A DNA stretch of 64,000 nt from an uncultured Roseibium sp. (GCF_947499295.1 NZ_CANMNP010000010.1:62001-126000), one strand, 5' to 3'. Counted from the first letter of the stretch, positions 28,758-37,430 are shown. Numbers and translations are program-made. Notes: generated by a model from the sequence alone, not told the origin.

Positions 28758-30407
28758 TCAGAAAGGTGCAGGGCGGCGGGAAAAGATCTCCTTCAGTTCA
28801 GCTGCCCGGTCTTGTGACCAACCTTCGGGTTCGAGAACCGCGGCCCATCCGTCAATATAGTCCGGGGCAACGTAGTAATGACCAAACCTCTCGATATCGA
28901 GCGCGAACATGGAATCCAAGACCAACTGCAACATGGTGACAATCGGGAACCAGGAGAGCTTGTCTGAAACATCCGGTGCCCTCGGCTCCGCAAGCCATGC
29001 AGGCGCGCGGATAGCGCTGTCAAAGGTGAAATTGACGATCGGGTCGCTGCCGTAATTCAAGAACACCGCCCGGATCGGACCCCAAGGCAGGAAATCGCCT
29101 TCAAGACCGCCATATTGGTTCATGACCCGGATCAATGACCCATTGCCATAGTCGGGCCTCCAGGCAGGGCTTCCGGGGTTTCGTTGATCTCTGACCTCAG
29201 CCCAGTACCTGGAAAAGAAAGGAGACCCTGCCCAGAAAGCCCCATGTATCGGATCGCGGAGCATGTCCAGAAGAGGTAGGGTCGCCTGAGAGTTGAACGC
29301 CCCCTGACTGAGGCCGTGTACATAAAATCTAGGCCTTTGATCCTTGGGCAACGTTGTCCAGTGGTCATAGATGGCATTGAACAAGGCCCGGGCCTGATCG
29401 ACGCCGTCATCCGGATGTGCAACAAGCGCCAGCATACTGCTCAAATAAGAATATTGAACCGCGACCGTGGCCACATCGCCGGCAAGTATGAAGTCCAGAG
29501 TGTCCTGAGCCCCAGGGTCCATCCAGCCAGTACCTACGGGAACCATTACCACCAGCACCGACCGCTCGAAGCCACCGACACGGATCATTTCCTCCAGCGC
29601 CAGCTCAGCGCGGTCTTCCGCAGTGTCAGCAGATCTGCGTCCGACATAAACCCGAATGGGATCCTGGACTGGTCTTTTCTGAAACTCCGAGATCTCCTTG
29701 ACCGTGGGCGCAGTAGCAATGAACTGTCGTCCACGTCGCCCGATTTCGGTCCACTTGACCAGGGAAGCCGAACTGCCTGTTTTCAAGGGGTCTTCGGGTT
29801 GAACAACGTCTGGTTCCATCAAGATGTCGGCAGCAAGAAAAGACGCATCAGCAGCCTTAAACAGGGTTCTGACCAAAGCTCCATCGACCAACGCCCACAA
29901 GAGCCAACCAACAATCGCAACTGACAACACCACGCCTAGACGGCGCGGTATCATTCGCTCCAACTGCAAAGCAACAAATTGGCGAAGAACGCCCGCCAAC
30001 CGGAACAGCAGCCACAAGCCAAGGGCGATAATGGAGCCTGCAAGAAAGATATAGACAGGTGCCGCACTTTCCAGCGGCATCATGCCGATAGCTGCACGCG
30101 TCGCATCCTGCCAACTTGCTGCCTTGGTCAAAGAATATGCGATGATGGTCAGGCTTGAAGTTAGAGCCGCCCAATTCCACCAGGCAGCCGGTCTGCCGTC
30201 AATTTCCGGCAATTCCAGATAGCGCCACACAGCACGAAACAGAAGCACTGTTTCATACCCAAGAGCCGCTGCGAAACCACATAGCGCCGCCTGAACCAAC
30301 GGGTCTCTTGGCATCAGGGAAGGGGTCAGGGCTGCCCCAAAGAAACTGACAGCAAGCACCAGTGCAAAAGCCGACCATCCTGCCTTGGCAGTCTCCCAGA
30401 TCTTCAT
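28758..30407 (-). CDS. Integral-membrane alpha/beta-hydrolase (Abhydrolase_9/DUF2319-like)
   Basis: A 549-residue protein. Residues ~1-200 carry about five hydrophobic helices, and residues ~250-540 form a hydrolase domain with the nucleophile elbow VHGLSQGAF. The conserved IRVYVGRRSADTAEDRAELA block is typical of this family, whose physiological substrate is not known. GGAGCG precedes ATG 30407. Convergent with the patatin-like gene, so two predicted lipases or esterases lie next to each other. Confidence 0.82.
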   Translation of the reverse strand: MKIWETAKAGWSAFALVLAVSFFGAALTPSLMPRDPLVQAALCGFAAALGYETVLLFRAVWRYLELPEIDGRPAAWWNWAALTSSLTIIAYSLTKAASWQDATRAAIGMMPLESAAPVYIFLAGSIIALGLWLLFRLAGVLRQFVALQLERMIPRRLGVVLSVAIVGWLLWALVDGALVRTLFKAADASFLAADILMEPDVVQPEDPLKTGSSASLVKWTEIGRRGRQFIATAPTVKEISEFQKRPVQDPIRVYVGRRSADTAEDRAELALEEMIRVGGFERSVLVVMVPVGTGWMDPGAQDTLDFILAGDVATVAVQYSYLSSMLALVAHPDDGVDQARALFNAIYDHWTTLPKDQRPRFYVHGLSQGAFNSQATLPLLDMLRDPIHGAFWAGSPFFSRYWAEVRDQRNPGSPAWRPDYGNGSLIRVMNQYGGLEGDFLPWGPIRAVFLNYGSDPIVNFTFDSAIRAPAWLAEPRAPDVSDKLSWFPIVTMLQLVLDSMFALDIERFGHYYVAPDYIDGWAAVLEPEGWSQDRAAELKEIFSRRPAPF

Positions 30408-30859
30408 GAGTGCCGCTCCAAAAAATTTTCACCGACTTTATCTTCCGGTCAGCCATCGAGCAAAAAACTCATTTCAGTCAGAGCCTTGCCGGACGAGGAC
30501 GCCAAATCAACGCAATTTTCAACCAAAAACTGTTAGGTTTCCAGGTCTACAATTTAGACGGTTTTAACGGTTCCCCACCTAAATGCTGTGTTTGTGACGC
30601 ATGTGATTATTCTCAAGTGCGCGACGCTGAACTTCAACAGCTTCCATTCATACCTCATCGGTGAACAGGACCGTTCCGATGGTGAATAGGCAGCAGAGGA
30701 TCAGAAGATCTCATACCCGAATTTTTGATCGGGCTGAGTAGTCTTTATGAGACCAACCGGGGGGCGCCGGTTAGTCCGCGACTTTCAACCGGCGATATCA
30801 ACCGCGCATTTCCGAGCGATCGGAGATGCTCAATTGACCATGCGGGTGAACCGAGCGGT
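30408..30859. other. Intergenic region between divergent hydrolase and EAL genes
   Basis: About 450 bases with no convincing gene. Short open frames here are low-quality and lack ribosome sites. It should hold the promoters of both flanking genes; I see no clear operator or terminator. Confidence 0.5.
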
Positions 30860-32380
30860 ATGTTTGTTTTTCTGGAACGTTGGGGCCCCTTACTGTGCAT
30901 TGTTGTTGCACTGCTTTCCCTGTTGGCCAGCGGATTGGCTAACCCGTCGACTTACCTCCTACCTGTTTTGTGTTTGGTTATTCTATGCCTGTTTTTGCTG
31001 GTCCAAACAAAAAACAACTACTTCCGCAGTACAAGAGAAACTCTGGAGAGACAGTCTGATCGCCTGCACCTGCTCAACACTCGAGACCTGAACACCGGAC
31101 TGCTGAACCGTCAACAATTCATACAGCTTGTTAAGAAGGCCGCGTGTCGGTTGAATGAGGCCCAGACCCTCGCAGTCCTCAGGTTAAGGTTTAAACCAAC
31201 GAATACGGAAGTTCTTGTGGTGGAGAAATCGGCGGAAGATGCCATCCAGGCCGCCGCTGCAGATTTGCTTCGCCACTATACTCTTGGATCTGAGTTTGAG
31301 ACATATCTCGCGCACTTGAAGGGAAACGACCTCGTGCTCGGCGTCGCTCTAATCGAAAACCATGAACAAGCTGCGTTGGAGACCGCAAAGCAAATATCAG
31401 ATCTTTTCCGCCAGCCATTTTTAACCGCTTCAGGGTCGTTAGGGGCAAATCTCGCAATTGGAGTGGCGGTTGCTGATCCTTCCGATTGGAACCCGGAACT
31501 CATTCTAGAGAACGCAGAATTGGCGGTGGAAGACGCTTGCGAGAAGGAACTTCGCCAGATCTCCCTCTTTGTACCGTCAATGCGAGCAAAATACGAACAT
31601 CGGGAAAGGATCCGGTCATCTTTGACTGCGGCCTTTGAGAACGACGAATTCGTTCCGCATTTTCAACCTCAGTTCAATCTTAAGACGGGCAAGATCATCG
31701 GCATCGAAGCGCTTGCAAGATGGAAGCACAGTAGATTTGGCTGGATCAGTCCTGCCGAATTCATTTCAGCGGCCGAAAGTACGGGCGACATCAACAGACT
31801 GGGCCGCTCCATTCTTGAAAAATCGTGCATGCAATTGCGGAGACTGCCTGATGAAATGACGTTGTCCGTTAATCTCACTTTGTCTCAGATCCTGGACGAG
31901 AGCCTGCCCGAAATGCTGCTTGAGTGCCTCACCGACACCGGCATTAAGGGGTATCGGTTGAAGATCGAGATTTCCGAAACGCAGCTATCCAAGAATCTGG
32001 ACAAGATCTGGCGCGTACTTTCCGAAATTCAGGAATGTGGTATCGCCGTTTCATTGGACGATTTCGGCACGAAGTTCGCTGCGTTGCGCCATTTGACTGA
32101 ATTTGATTGGGATGAAATCAAGATCGACGGGAGTTTTGTGGACCGGGCCTTCAACAATGAAAAACATGCGGAAATGCTTCTCGCCACCCTAAACTTGATC
32201 GCTAATATGGGGATCAGCACGGTAATTGAGGGCGTCGAAACTGTTGAACAACGCGACGCACTCGTCGAACTTGGCTGCGGTCTTGGCCAGGGCTATTTGT
32301 TCAGCGGTCCACTCGATTTCGATGACTTGATGACGCTGTTCTTTTCACGTCCCCAGCTGGAAGAACTCGTGAGTGTATAA
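30860..32380 (+). CDS. EAL-domain c-di-GMP phosphodiesterase with degenerate GGDEF
   Basis: About 506 residues from ATG 30860; an upstream TTG at 30725 would add 45 residues and cannot be excluded. Two hydrophobic segments (residues ~8-55) are followed by a GGDEF-like region in which the signature is replaced by LKGNDLV, so cyclase activity is unlikely. The EAL domain keeps IEALARW, the SVNLTLSQ Asn, the EISET Glu, SLDDFGTKF, IKIDGSFV, VIEGVET and GLGQGYLFSGP. It should hydrolyse c-di-GMP at the membrane. Target process is not visible. Confidence 0.87.
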   Translation: MFVFLERWGPLLCIVVALLSLLASGLANPSTYLLPVLCLVILCLFLLVQTKNNYFRSTRETLERQSDRLHLLNTRDLNTGLLNRQQFIQLVKKAACRLNEAQTLAVLRLRFKPTNTEVLVVEKSAEDAIQAAAADLLRHYTLGSEFETYLAHLKGNDLVLGVALIENHEQAALETAKQISDLFRQPFLTASGSLGANLAIGVAVADPSDWNPELILENAELAVEDACEKELRQISLFVPSMRAKYEHRERIRSSLTAAFENDEFVPHFQPQFNLKTGKIIGIEALARWKHSRFGWISPAEFISAAESTGDINRLGRSILEKSCMQLRRLPDEMTLSVNLTLSQILDESLPEMLLECLTDTGIKGYRLKIEISETQLSKNLDKIWRVLSEIQECGIAVSLDDFGTKFAALRHLTEFDWDEIKIDGSFVDRAFNNEKHAEMLLATLNLIANMGISTVIEGVETVEQRDALVELGCGLGQGYLFSGPLDFDDLMTLFFSRPQLEELVSV

Positions 32381-32455
32381 ATTCCCGTTTCAAAAAGATC
32401 TTGTGAAAGAACAACGCCGCCAGACACGCTATAAAAATGCCGGCGGCGTATTGGT

Positions 32456-32665
32456 TCAATCCTGTGTCTTACGAGCGAAGAACAGGTAAAGCACTGCGGC
32501 AAATACCGAAAGAACGGTACCTGTAAACAATGCTGTATGGAATGGAGAGTCCAGGAGGTGGCGAACATAGGCGCTCAGACCATGCACATCATGGTGAGGG
32601 CCGGGATGCGCCAACGCAGATGATGTCAGCAGGCTGAAAAACAGCGCAGTCAGTAGGTGTCTCAT
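32456..32665 (-). CDS. Small exported His-rich membrane protein in the guanidine operon
   Basis: A 69-residue protein. Residues ~1-19 are a signal peptide ending SALA. The mature N-terminus starts HPGPHHDVHG, reminiscent of the N-terminal metal-binding end of HupE/UreJ nickel transporters but much shorter, and a single hydrophobic helix lies near residues 47-63. It overlaps the upstream His-rich gene by four bases, so it is translationally coupled to it. A role in nickel handling for the hydrolase is inferred from context; copper or cobalt binding is also possible. Confidence 0.72.
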   Translation of the reverse strand: MRHLLTALFFSLLTSSALAHPGPHHDVHGLSAYVRHLLDSPFHTALFTGTVLSVFAAVLYLFFARKTQD

Positions 32666-33132
32666 TCGGCAATGTCCCCTTGTTTTAGGCGGTCGGTCAG
32701 AATTTCGATTAGATCAACATCAGAGCGCTCGGTCAGCGACACGTATGTGAAAACCATCGTCTCCCGTGCCTGCACCATGGAGCCGGGAAAAGGCAGATAA
32801 GCCAGCTCCCGGGATGCGAAGGCAGGAGAGGCGGTTCCGATTTGCCAGTTGCTTTCTATTTTCGCATCAACGAGATGCTGCACCAGCCCGTCGGCACCGT
32901 GTCTGTGAAACGACACTCCTGCAAGGCGGAGATAGCTTGTCTTGTCTTCGGCAGACCGAAATCCGTCAATGAAGCTTGAACTAAGCGCTTGCAATTCATC
33001 AACTTTGTCCGCGTCAGAAATGCCGTGGACATGTGAATGCAGATGATCGTGACCACCGTGATTGTGTCCATGCATGTGAGCATGCACATGCTCGTGGTCA
33101 TGATGATGAGAATGAACGTGATCCGTATTCAT
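32662..33132 (-). CDS. Histidine-rich protein, candidate nickel chaperone for the guanidine hydrolase
   Basis: A 156-residue protein with 17 histidines among the first 37 residues, mainly HxH repeats. The remaining ~120 residues are a soluble alpha/beta-like part with no P-loop GTPase motif and no zinc-finger CxxC, so it is neither HypB/UreG nor HypA. No signal peptide is visible. It begins four bases after the hydrolase stop and overlaps the small membrane-protein gene by four. Known guanidine hydrolases need nickel and accessory proteins, so a nickel-storage or delivery role is likely but unproven. Confidence 0.78.
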   Translation of the reverse strand: MNTDHVHSHHHDHEHVHAHMHGHNHGGHDHLHSHVHGISDADKVDELQALSSSFIDGFRSAEDKTSYLRLAGVSFHRHGADGLVQHLVDAKIESNWQIGTASPAFASRELAYLPFPGSMVQARETMVFTYVSLTERSDVDLIEILTDRLKQGDIAE

Positions 33133-33136
33133 GCTG

Positions 33137-34375
33137 TCACTCCACTTCCGGACCAGCTGGGATGGATACCGGCTTATCTATGATCGACCGGTGAGAACCC
33201 ATTTTGCCATGTGAAACCAGCGTTCCTAAAACATCGACAATCACGCGGGTTGCAAGCAGTGCGGTGATGTCTGAACAGTCGTAGGGAGGTGACACCTCGA
33301 CCACTTCCAGACCGCAGATACCTTCTTTGGCGACGAGCGACACAAGTTCAAGCGCCTCGCGTGGCAGGAAGCCACCCGGTTCCGGCCAGCCCGTGCCAGG
33401 TACGAAGCCGCAGTCGACACTGTCGATGTCGAAGGAGATATAAACCGCATCGGCATCTTTCCAGGCCAGCTCAAGGGCGCGTGCCGCTGTTTCGGCCAGA
33501 CCAAGCTCTTCAACATCACGCATCGTGAAGATGTTGGTATTTCGCTCGCGGGCAACTTCCACCCCTTCGCGCGGGACCTGCCAGCCGCCAATGCCGATCT
33601 GAACAAGATTGACCGCCGGAACATTCACCAAATCCGTCGCATGGAACCACGGTGTTGTGTGCATGCGCTCGTCGAGGTCTTTCTCCTGAATATCTATGTG
33701 CCGATCGAAATGCACGATACCGATACGTTTGGATGTGCATTGCGCAATGCCGCGAACACACGGGAAACCGATAGAATGATCACCGCCGATCATGATCGGC
33801 AAGGCGCCAGAAGACGCCACATGTGAAACGGCCCGCGTTATCTGGTCGAACGTCTTTTCGATATTTGCTGGAATTGTGAAAATGTCTCCGACATCGCAAA
33901 GCGTCATCTGTTCACGAAGGTCGACACCCATTTCATAGTTGTAGGGCGTGTAAAGAGCTGAAATGCGGCGCACACCCTGAGGACCGAAGCGGGTACCCGG
34001 ACGATAAGTCGTTCCCCCATCGAAAGGAATTCCGATTACGGCAGCGTCATACGCGCCAACTTTCGTGACGTCTTCGATATAGGGAGCCTTCAGGAACGTG
34101 TTGATGCCAGCATAGTGGGGCAACTCACCGCGCGCGAATGTCGGGATAGACTTGTCAGTAAGGCTATCAGAACCGGTCAACCCCATTCTGAGAGCCCATG
34201 CCTTTTCTTTTTCCCAGGCAGCGCTTGGCAAAGCGCTTTCCTTTTCAGCGGACTTCCAGCCGCGCAACTGAAGCTTGTCGAAATCCGGATGGTGTTGCCT
34301 TGTCGTGGGGTCTCGCCGGACCGGACCTGCTGCTCTTTGCAGCGTTGCCGGGACAGATCGATCGAACAGGCTCAT
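33137..34375 (-). CDS. gdmH: Guanidine hydrolase-like ureohydrolase (agmatinase family)
   Basis: A 412-residue ureohydrolase with an N-terminal extension of about 100 residues, longer than agmatinase and like the Ni-dependent guanidine hydrolases of cyanobacteria. Metal ligands are intact: H200 in GGDHS, D224/H226/D228 in HFDRHIDIQ, D316 and D318 in FDIDSVD. PGTGWPEPGG follows, with a large aromatic substrate region ERMHTTPWFHA. It should split guanidine to urea and ammonia. It is the fourth gene of a transporter operon led by a guanidine-I riboswitch, overlapping the ATPase gene by four bases. An agmatinase or other guanidino-acid hydrolase is the alternative. Confidence 0.85.
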   Translation of the reverse strand: MSLFDRSVPATLQRAAGPVRRDPTTRQHHPDFDKLQLRGWKSAEKESALPSAAWEKEKAWALRMGLTGSDSLTDKSIPTFARGELPHYAGINTFLKAPYIEDVTKVGAYDAAVIGIPFDGGTTYRPGTRFGPQGVRRISALYTPYNYEMGVDLREQMTLCDVGDIFTIPANIEKTFDQITRAVSHVASSGALPIMIGGDHSIGFPCVRGIAQCTSKRIGIVHFDRHIDIQEKDLDERMHTTPWFHATDLVNVPAVNLVQIGIGGWQVPREGVEVARERNTNIFTMRDVEELGLAETAARALELAWKDADAVYISFDIDSVDCGFVPGTGWPEPGGFLPREALELVSLVAKEGICGLEVVEVSPPYDCSDITALLATRVIVDVLGTLVSHGKMGSHRSIIDKPVSIPAGPEVE

Positions 34376-35217
34376 GGGCGTTCCTCGTACGTTTTGGGTG
34401 TTTGAGTTTTTTGGGGGGTGTTTTGCGCAGGCTGACGGATCGCGCCTGCGATATCCTCCGGCAGTTTTTCCGGTGCGGTTTCCGGGGACGACAATGGCAG
34501 GTCGTAGGTGATGGTCGCACCATAGGCATCCGGAGCCTGAGGATCGTGACGAACCTTGTCGAATACCAGCAGACGGGTGCCAAGTTTGAAGGCTTCATGG
34601 ATGTCGTGTGTGACCATGAAGATGGTCATGCCCAGGTCTTTCCAAAGCCCCAATAGCAACTCGTGCATATCAACGCGGATGCCTGGATCCAGCGCGCCGA
34701 AAGGTTCATCGAGCAACAGGATATTGGGCTTCTTGATCAGCGCCTGTGCAATCGCCAGCCGTTGCTGCATACCTCCTGACAATTGCACAGGATAACGGTC
34801 TGCAGCTGCCTTCAGGCCAATACGATCCAGAATTTCATCAATGTCATCCTTCGCTCGACGGCGGGACTTGCCGAAAAGCCGGCCCGACAATGGAGCACCC
34901 GCGAATTCCGCTGCGAGGATAAGGTTCTCCGCGACGGTCAGATGTGAAAACACTGAATACTTTTGAAAAACGATCCCTCTGTCCGGTGTCGGTTCATCGG
35001 GAAGGGGGGCACCGTCAAGGAGAATTTGTCCGCGTGTGGGCAACTCCTGGGACAACAGCATGCGCAGGAACGTGGATTTGCCACAGCCGGATGCGCCGAC
35101 GATCGTGCAGAACGATCCGTCTTCGACCAGAAGGTCAACACGTTCCAGCACAGGTGTCCCGTCATATGACTTGGTAAGCCCTTGAACTGAAAGTTTGGGA
35201 GTTGCGACAATGCTCAT
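34372..35217 (-). CDS. Guanidine-associated ABC transporter ATP-binding protein
   Basis: A 281-residue ATPase of the nitrate/sulfonate/taurine type. Walker A GASGCGKSTFLRM, signature LSGGMQQRLAIAQAL, Walker B ILLLDEPFGALD and the H-loop MVTHDIHEAF are all intact. The last ~35 residues are Pro/Thr-rich and variable. Old annotations name such proteins urea carboxylase-linked transporters, but the riboswitch and the hydrolase point to guanidine as the ligand. Overlaps the permease by four bases. Confidence 0.9.
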   Translation of the reverse strand: MSIVATPKLSVQGLTKSYDGTPVLERVDLLVEDGSFCTIVGASGCGKSTFLRMLLSQELPTRGQILLDGAPLPDEPTPDRGIVFQKYSVFSHLTVAENLILAAEFAGAPLSGRLFGKSRRRAKDDIDEILDRIGLKAAADRYPVQLSGGMQQRLAIAQALIKKPNILLLDEPFGALDPGIRVDMHELLLGLWKDLGMTIFMVTHDIHEAFKLGTRLLVFDKVRHDPQAPDAYGATITYDLPLSSPETAPEKLPEDIAGAIRQPAQNTPQKTQTPKTYEERP

Positions 35218-36035
35218 AGCGCGTCACTCCCAAGATGGTTCCAGCGGAATGCTCGTCGTGACAGCAAAAGAAGCAGGCGGTCGAGCAGGAAAGCCAGGAG
35301 AGTAATCCACACGACATACGGGAGGATCACATCCATCGCCAAATACCTTCTGACGAGAAAGATCCGGTATCCGAGGCCGGTGGTCGACGCGATCGCCTCA
35401 GCTGAAATCAAAAAAATCCAGGCGGGCACCAGCCCCAATCGCAGCGCAGTGATGAGTTTTGGCAATACCTGAGGCAAAACCAGCCGTGTCACCATCTGCC
35501 ATACGGATGCTCCGAGCGTTTCGGCCTTGATGATCATTTCCCTTGGAATGTCGAGAACAGCTTGCGCGGTCGAGCGCACCATGATCGGTGCCGTACCGAT
35601 AACAATCAGGGCAATCTTCGAAACTTCTCCAAGTCCGAAGGTAATAAAGAGTATGGGCAGGATCGTAATCGGCGGAATTAGCGAAAATGTTGCGATATAG
35701 GGAGCCAGCGCGCTTCGAATGTGCGGTATGAACCCGATTGATATTCCGAGTATGAGTGCCAGGAGCGTTGAAACAGCCATACCGGTGCCCAATCGCCAAA
35801 GGCTGTCAAATGTATCCACCCACAAAAGAAGATCACCGGAACGCCTGTCCGGGACAGCTGCCATGCGCCAGAACGCCTGACCCATGCTGTCCAGGGACGG
35901 CAGCAATTTGTCGGCTGGATTTTCAAGCCGACGATAGTGGCTCGCCACGGCATAGACGAGAATTGTCGCGATGAAGGGCACAAGCCCGAGGGCAAGGGTA
36001 AGGAGCCTAGAAGGCCGCCGGTTGATAATGCGCAT
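35214..36035 (-). CDS. Guanidine-associated ABC transporter permease
   Basis: A 273-residue inner-membrane permease with about six helices and the EAA-type loop ETLGASVWQMVTRLVLPQVLPKLITALRLG-type region (residues ~180-210). Typical of the SsuC/TauC/NrtB family. It starts 71 bases after the binding-protein stop and is overlapped by the ATPase gene. Confidence 0.9.
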   Translation of the reverse strand: MRIINRRPSRLLTLALGLVPFIATILVYAVASHYRRLENPADKLLPSLDSMGQAFWRMAAVPDRRSGDLLLWVDTFDSLWRLGTGMAVSTLLALILGISIGFIPHIRSALAPYIATFSLIPPITILPILFITFGLGEVSKIALIVIGTAPIMVRSTAQAVLDIPREMIIKAETLGASVWQMVTRLVLPQVLPKLITALRLGLVPAWIFLISAEAIASTTGLGYRIFLVRRYLAMDVILPYVVWITLLAFLLDRLLLLLSRRAFRWNHLGSDAL

Positions 36036-36106
36036 GAAACGCCCCGCCTGATCCTGGAAGAAGGACCGGCACCAAAACGCCGGCCCACAAATGCAAAATC
36101 GGGAGT

Positions 36107-37174
36107 TTAGAGAGCGCCTTCAGCGGCCATCGCCATAAAACTCGGATCAAACCGGAGTTTCACGTTGTTCTGGTCGCCATAGACAGAACCATCGGCAAAT
36201 GCGACACCGACGAATTCAGGACTTGGGGCACCTTCGCCGAGTATCCCCTTGTCGAACAGAAACTCTGCGACGAATTTCATCGTGCTCGGGAGTTCTGCCG
36301 ATTTCGTGAATTCAACGGCATCAGCCGGTGTGAAGAACATCTTTGTTGTGGCAAGCTGAGCATCATATCCGGCAAGATCCGTGCCCGAGGCTTCAGCCAT
36401 GGCAGTACGTGCTGCAATGCCTTCGTCGCTGTCGGTCGACATAATCCCCATGAGTTCATACCAGGCGCCGACGAGCGCCTTGCCGAAGTCTGGATTGTCA
36501 GCCAGCGTTTCGGTATTCACCATCATCACATCAATGATCTCTCCTGGAATTCCGGAGCTGTCGAAGACCTTGGTGGCATTCGGCTGAGCTTCGATTTCAG
36601 ACAGAAGAGGGTTCCATGTGACCACAGACGTCACATCAGGTGTTGCATAGGCTGCAATCATATCCGCATCAGATGTGTTGACGACTGTCAGGTCCCTTTC
36701 ACTGAGGCCCACAGTGTCAAGAGCGCGCGCCAGCAGATAGTGGGAAACCGACAGCTCAACCAAGTTGACCGTCTGCCCTTTGATGTCCGCAAGACCAGTC
36801 TTGTCTTTCAAGATGATCCCGTCATTTCCGTTGGAATAGTCGCCGACAATCAGCGCCGTTGTATCAACACCGCCACCTGCAGGAATCGACAAGGCATCCA
36901 TGTTGGTCATGGAACAGCCGTCATACGCGCCTGCCGTATACTGGTTGATCGATTCCACGTAATCGTTGATCTGAACAATTTCGACATTGATGTCATATTT
37001 GTCGGCCCATTTTTTCATGATGCCGCTGTCTTGAAGGTATCCCCAGGGCATCCAACCGACATAGATGGACCAGCAGACTTTAAAGTCGGTTTTCTCCTCC
37101 GCCTGTGCGGAAAAGGATAGTGGCAGCGATAGTGCGGCTGCTAGGAGTGAAGCTCTAGCGAAGGATTTCAACAT
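36107..37174 (-). CDS. Guanidine-associated periplasmic binding protein (formerly urea carboxylase-linked)
   Basis: A 355-residue exported binding protein of the nitrate/taurine-like class. A signal peptide ends around SAQAEE; the mature start KVCWSIYVGWMPWGYLQDSG has aromatic residues likely to line a small cationic ligand pocket. Other features are YTAGAYDGCSMTNMDAL and VTSVVTWNPLLSEI. Family members are often labelled putative urea-binding proteins. AAGGAG stands before ATG 37174. It is the first gene after the guanidine-I riboswitch. Confidence 0.9.
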   Translation of the reverse strand: MLKSFARASLLAAALSLPLSFSAQAEEKTDFKVCWSIYVGWMPWGYLQDSGIMKKWADKYDINVEIVQINDYVESINQYTAGAYDGCSMTNMDALSIPAGGGVDTTALIVGDYSNGNDGIILKDKTGLADIKGQTVNLVELSVSHYLLARALDTVGLSERDLTVVNTSDADMIAAYATPDVTSVVTWNPLLSEIEAQPNATKVFDSSGIPGEIIDVMMVNTETLADNPDFGKALVGAWYELMGIMSTDSDEGIAARTAMAEASGTDLAGYDAQLATTKMFFTPADAVEFTKSAELPSTMKFVAEFLFDKGILGEGAPSPEFVGVAFADGSVYGDQNNVKLRFDPSFMAMAAEGAL

Positions 37175-37231
37175 CTGTGCGCGTCTCCTTAATTTCCCCC
37201 GACAGGGAAGTCCAATCGGGCGACCATCATT

Positions 37232-37276
37232 GAGGTTTGCGCACGTCCGGGAGCAGGTTCGCGCGCGCGAAACCTC
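37232..37276 (-). promoter_or_regulatory. Inverted repeat between riboswitch and binding-protein gene (possible expression platform)
   Basis: GAGGTTT-GCGC and GCGC-GAAACCTC pair almost perfectly across about 20 bases, just downstream of the aptamer in the transcript. No T-run follows, so it is not a classic intrinsic terminator. It could form a competing helix, an anti-RBS fold or a Rho-related structure. Confidence 0.5.
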
Positions 37277-37283
37277 GTGCAGT

Positions 37284-37395
37284 TGTCTCCCGGGCTTTTG
37301 TCCCGCCGTGTCACCGGATTATGTCGGCGGAAGCGCCAAATCATCCGGCTTGCACCTCTCGGTCCTGCGTCTTGTCAGACCGGATCCCTAGGCGC
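37284..37395 (-). ncRNA. Guanidine-I (ykkC) riboswitch
   Basis: Read on the minus strand, the aptamer has the conserved blocks in order: CTAGGGATCCGG, AGGACCGAGAG, then ACACGGCGGGACAAAAGCCC and GGGAGA. These match the ykkC/guanidine-I consensus, with one departure (CTAGGGA where CTAGGGT is common). It stands in the 5' leader of the binding-protein/permease/ATPase/hydrolase operon, the standard genetic place for this riboswitch. On guanidine binding it should raise expression. Confidence 0.93.
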
Positions 37396-37414
37396 GCTGC
37401 ACTGGATAGGTATT

Positions 37415-37430
37415 AGCAAGGTTGGTGCCA
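37415..37430 (-). promoter_or_regulatory. Sigma-54-type promoter of the guanidine operon
   Basis: Minus strand TGGCACCAACCTTGCT matches the -24/-12 consensus TGGCAC-N5-TTGCW with GG-N10-GC spacing exactly. Expected start of transcription is about 10-15 bases before the riboswitch begins. This suggests NtrC-type nitrogen control on top of riboswitch control. An AT-rich stretch (37445-37495) lies upstream, as is common between an activator site and a sigma-54 promoter. Confidence 0.72.

Noticed and set aside
32414-32449. Terminator between the EAL gene and the guanidine operon
   Set aside because: ACGCCGCC/GGCGGCGT arms can pair, but the loop is long and no T-run follows; kept out as too weak.
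33137-34375. Plain agmatinase (SpeB) call
   Set aside because: The ~100-residue N-terminal extension, the HFDRH variant and the riboswitch-led operon fit the guanidine hydrolase group better; agmatinase stays as an alternative.
34372-37174. Reading the transporter as a urea transporter of a urea carboxylase system
   Set aside because: No urea carboxylase or allophanate hydrolase gene is here; the guanidine-I riboswitch and the hydrolase favour guanidine.
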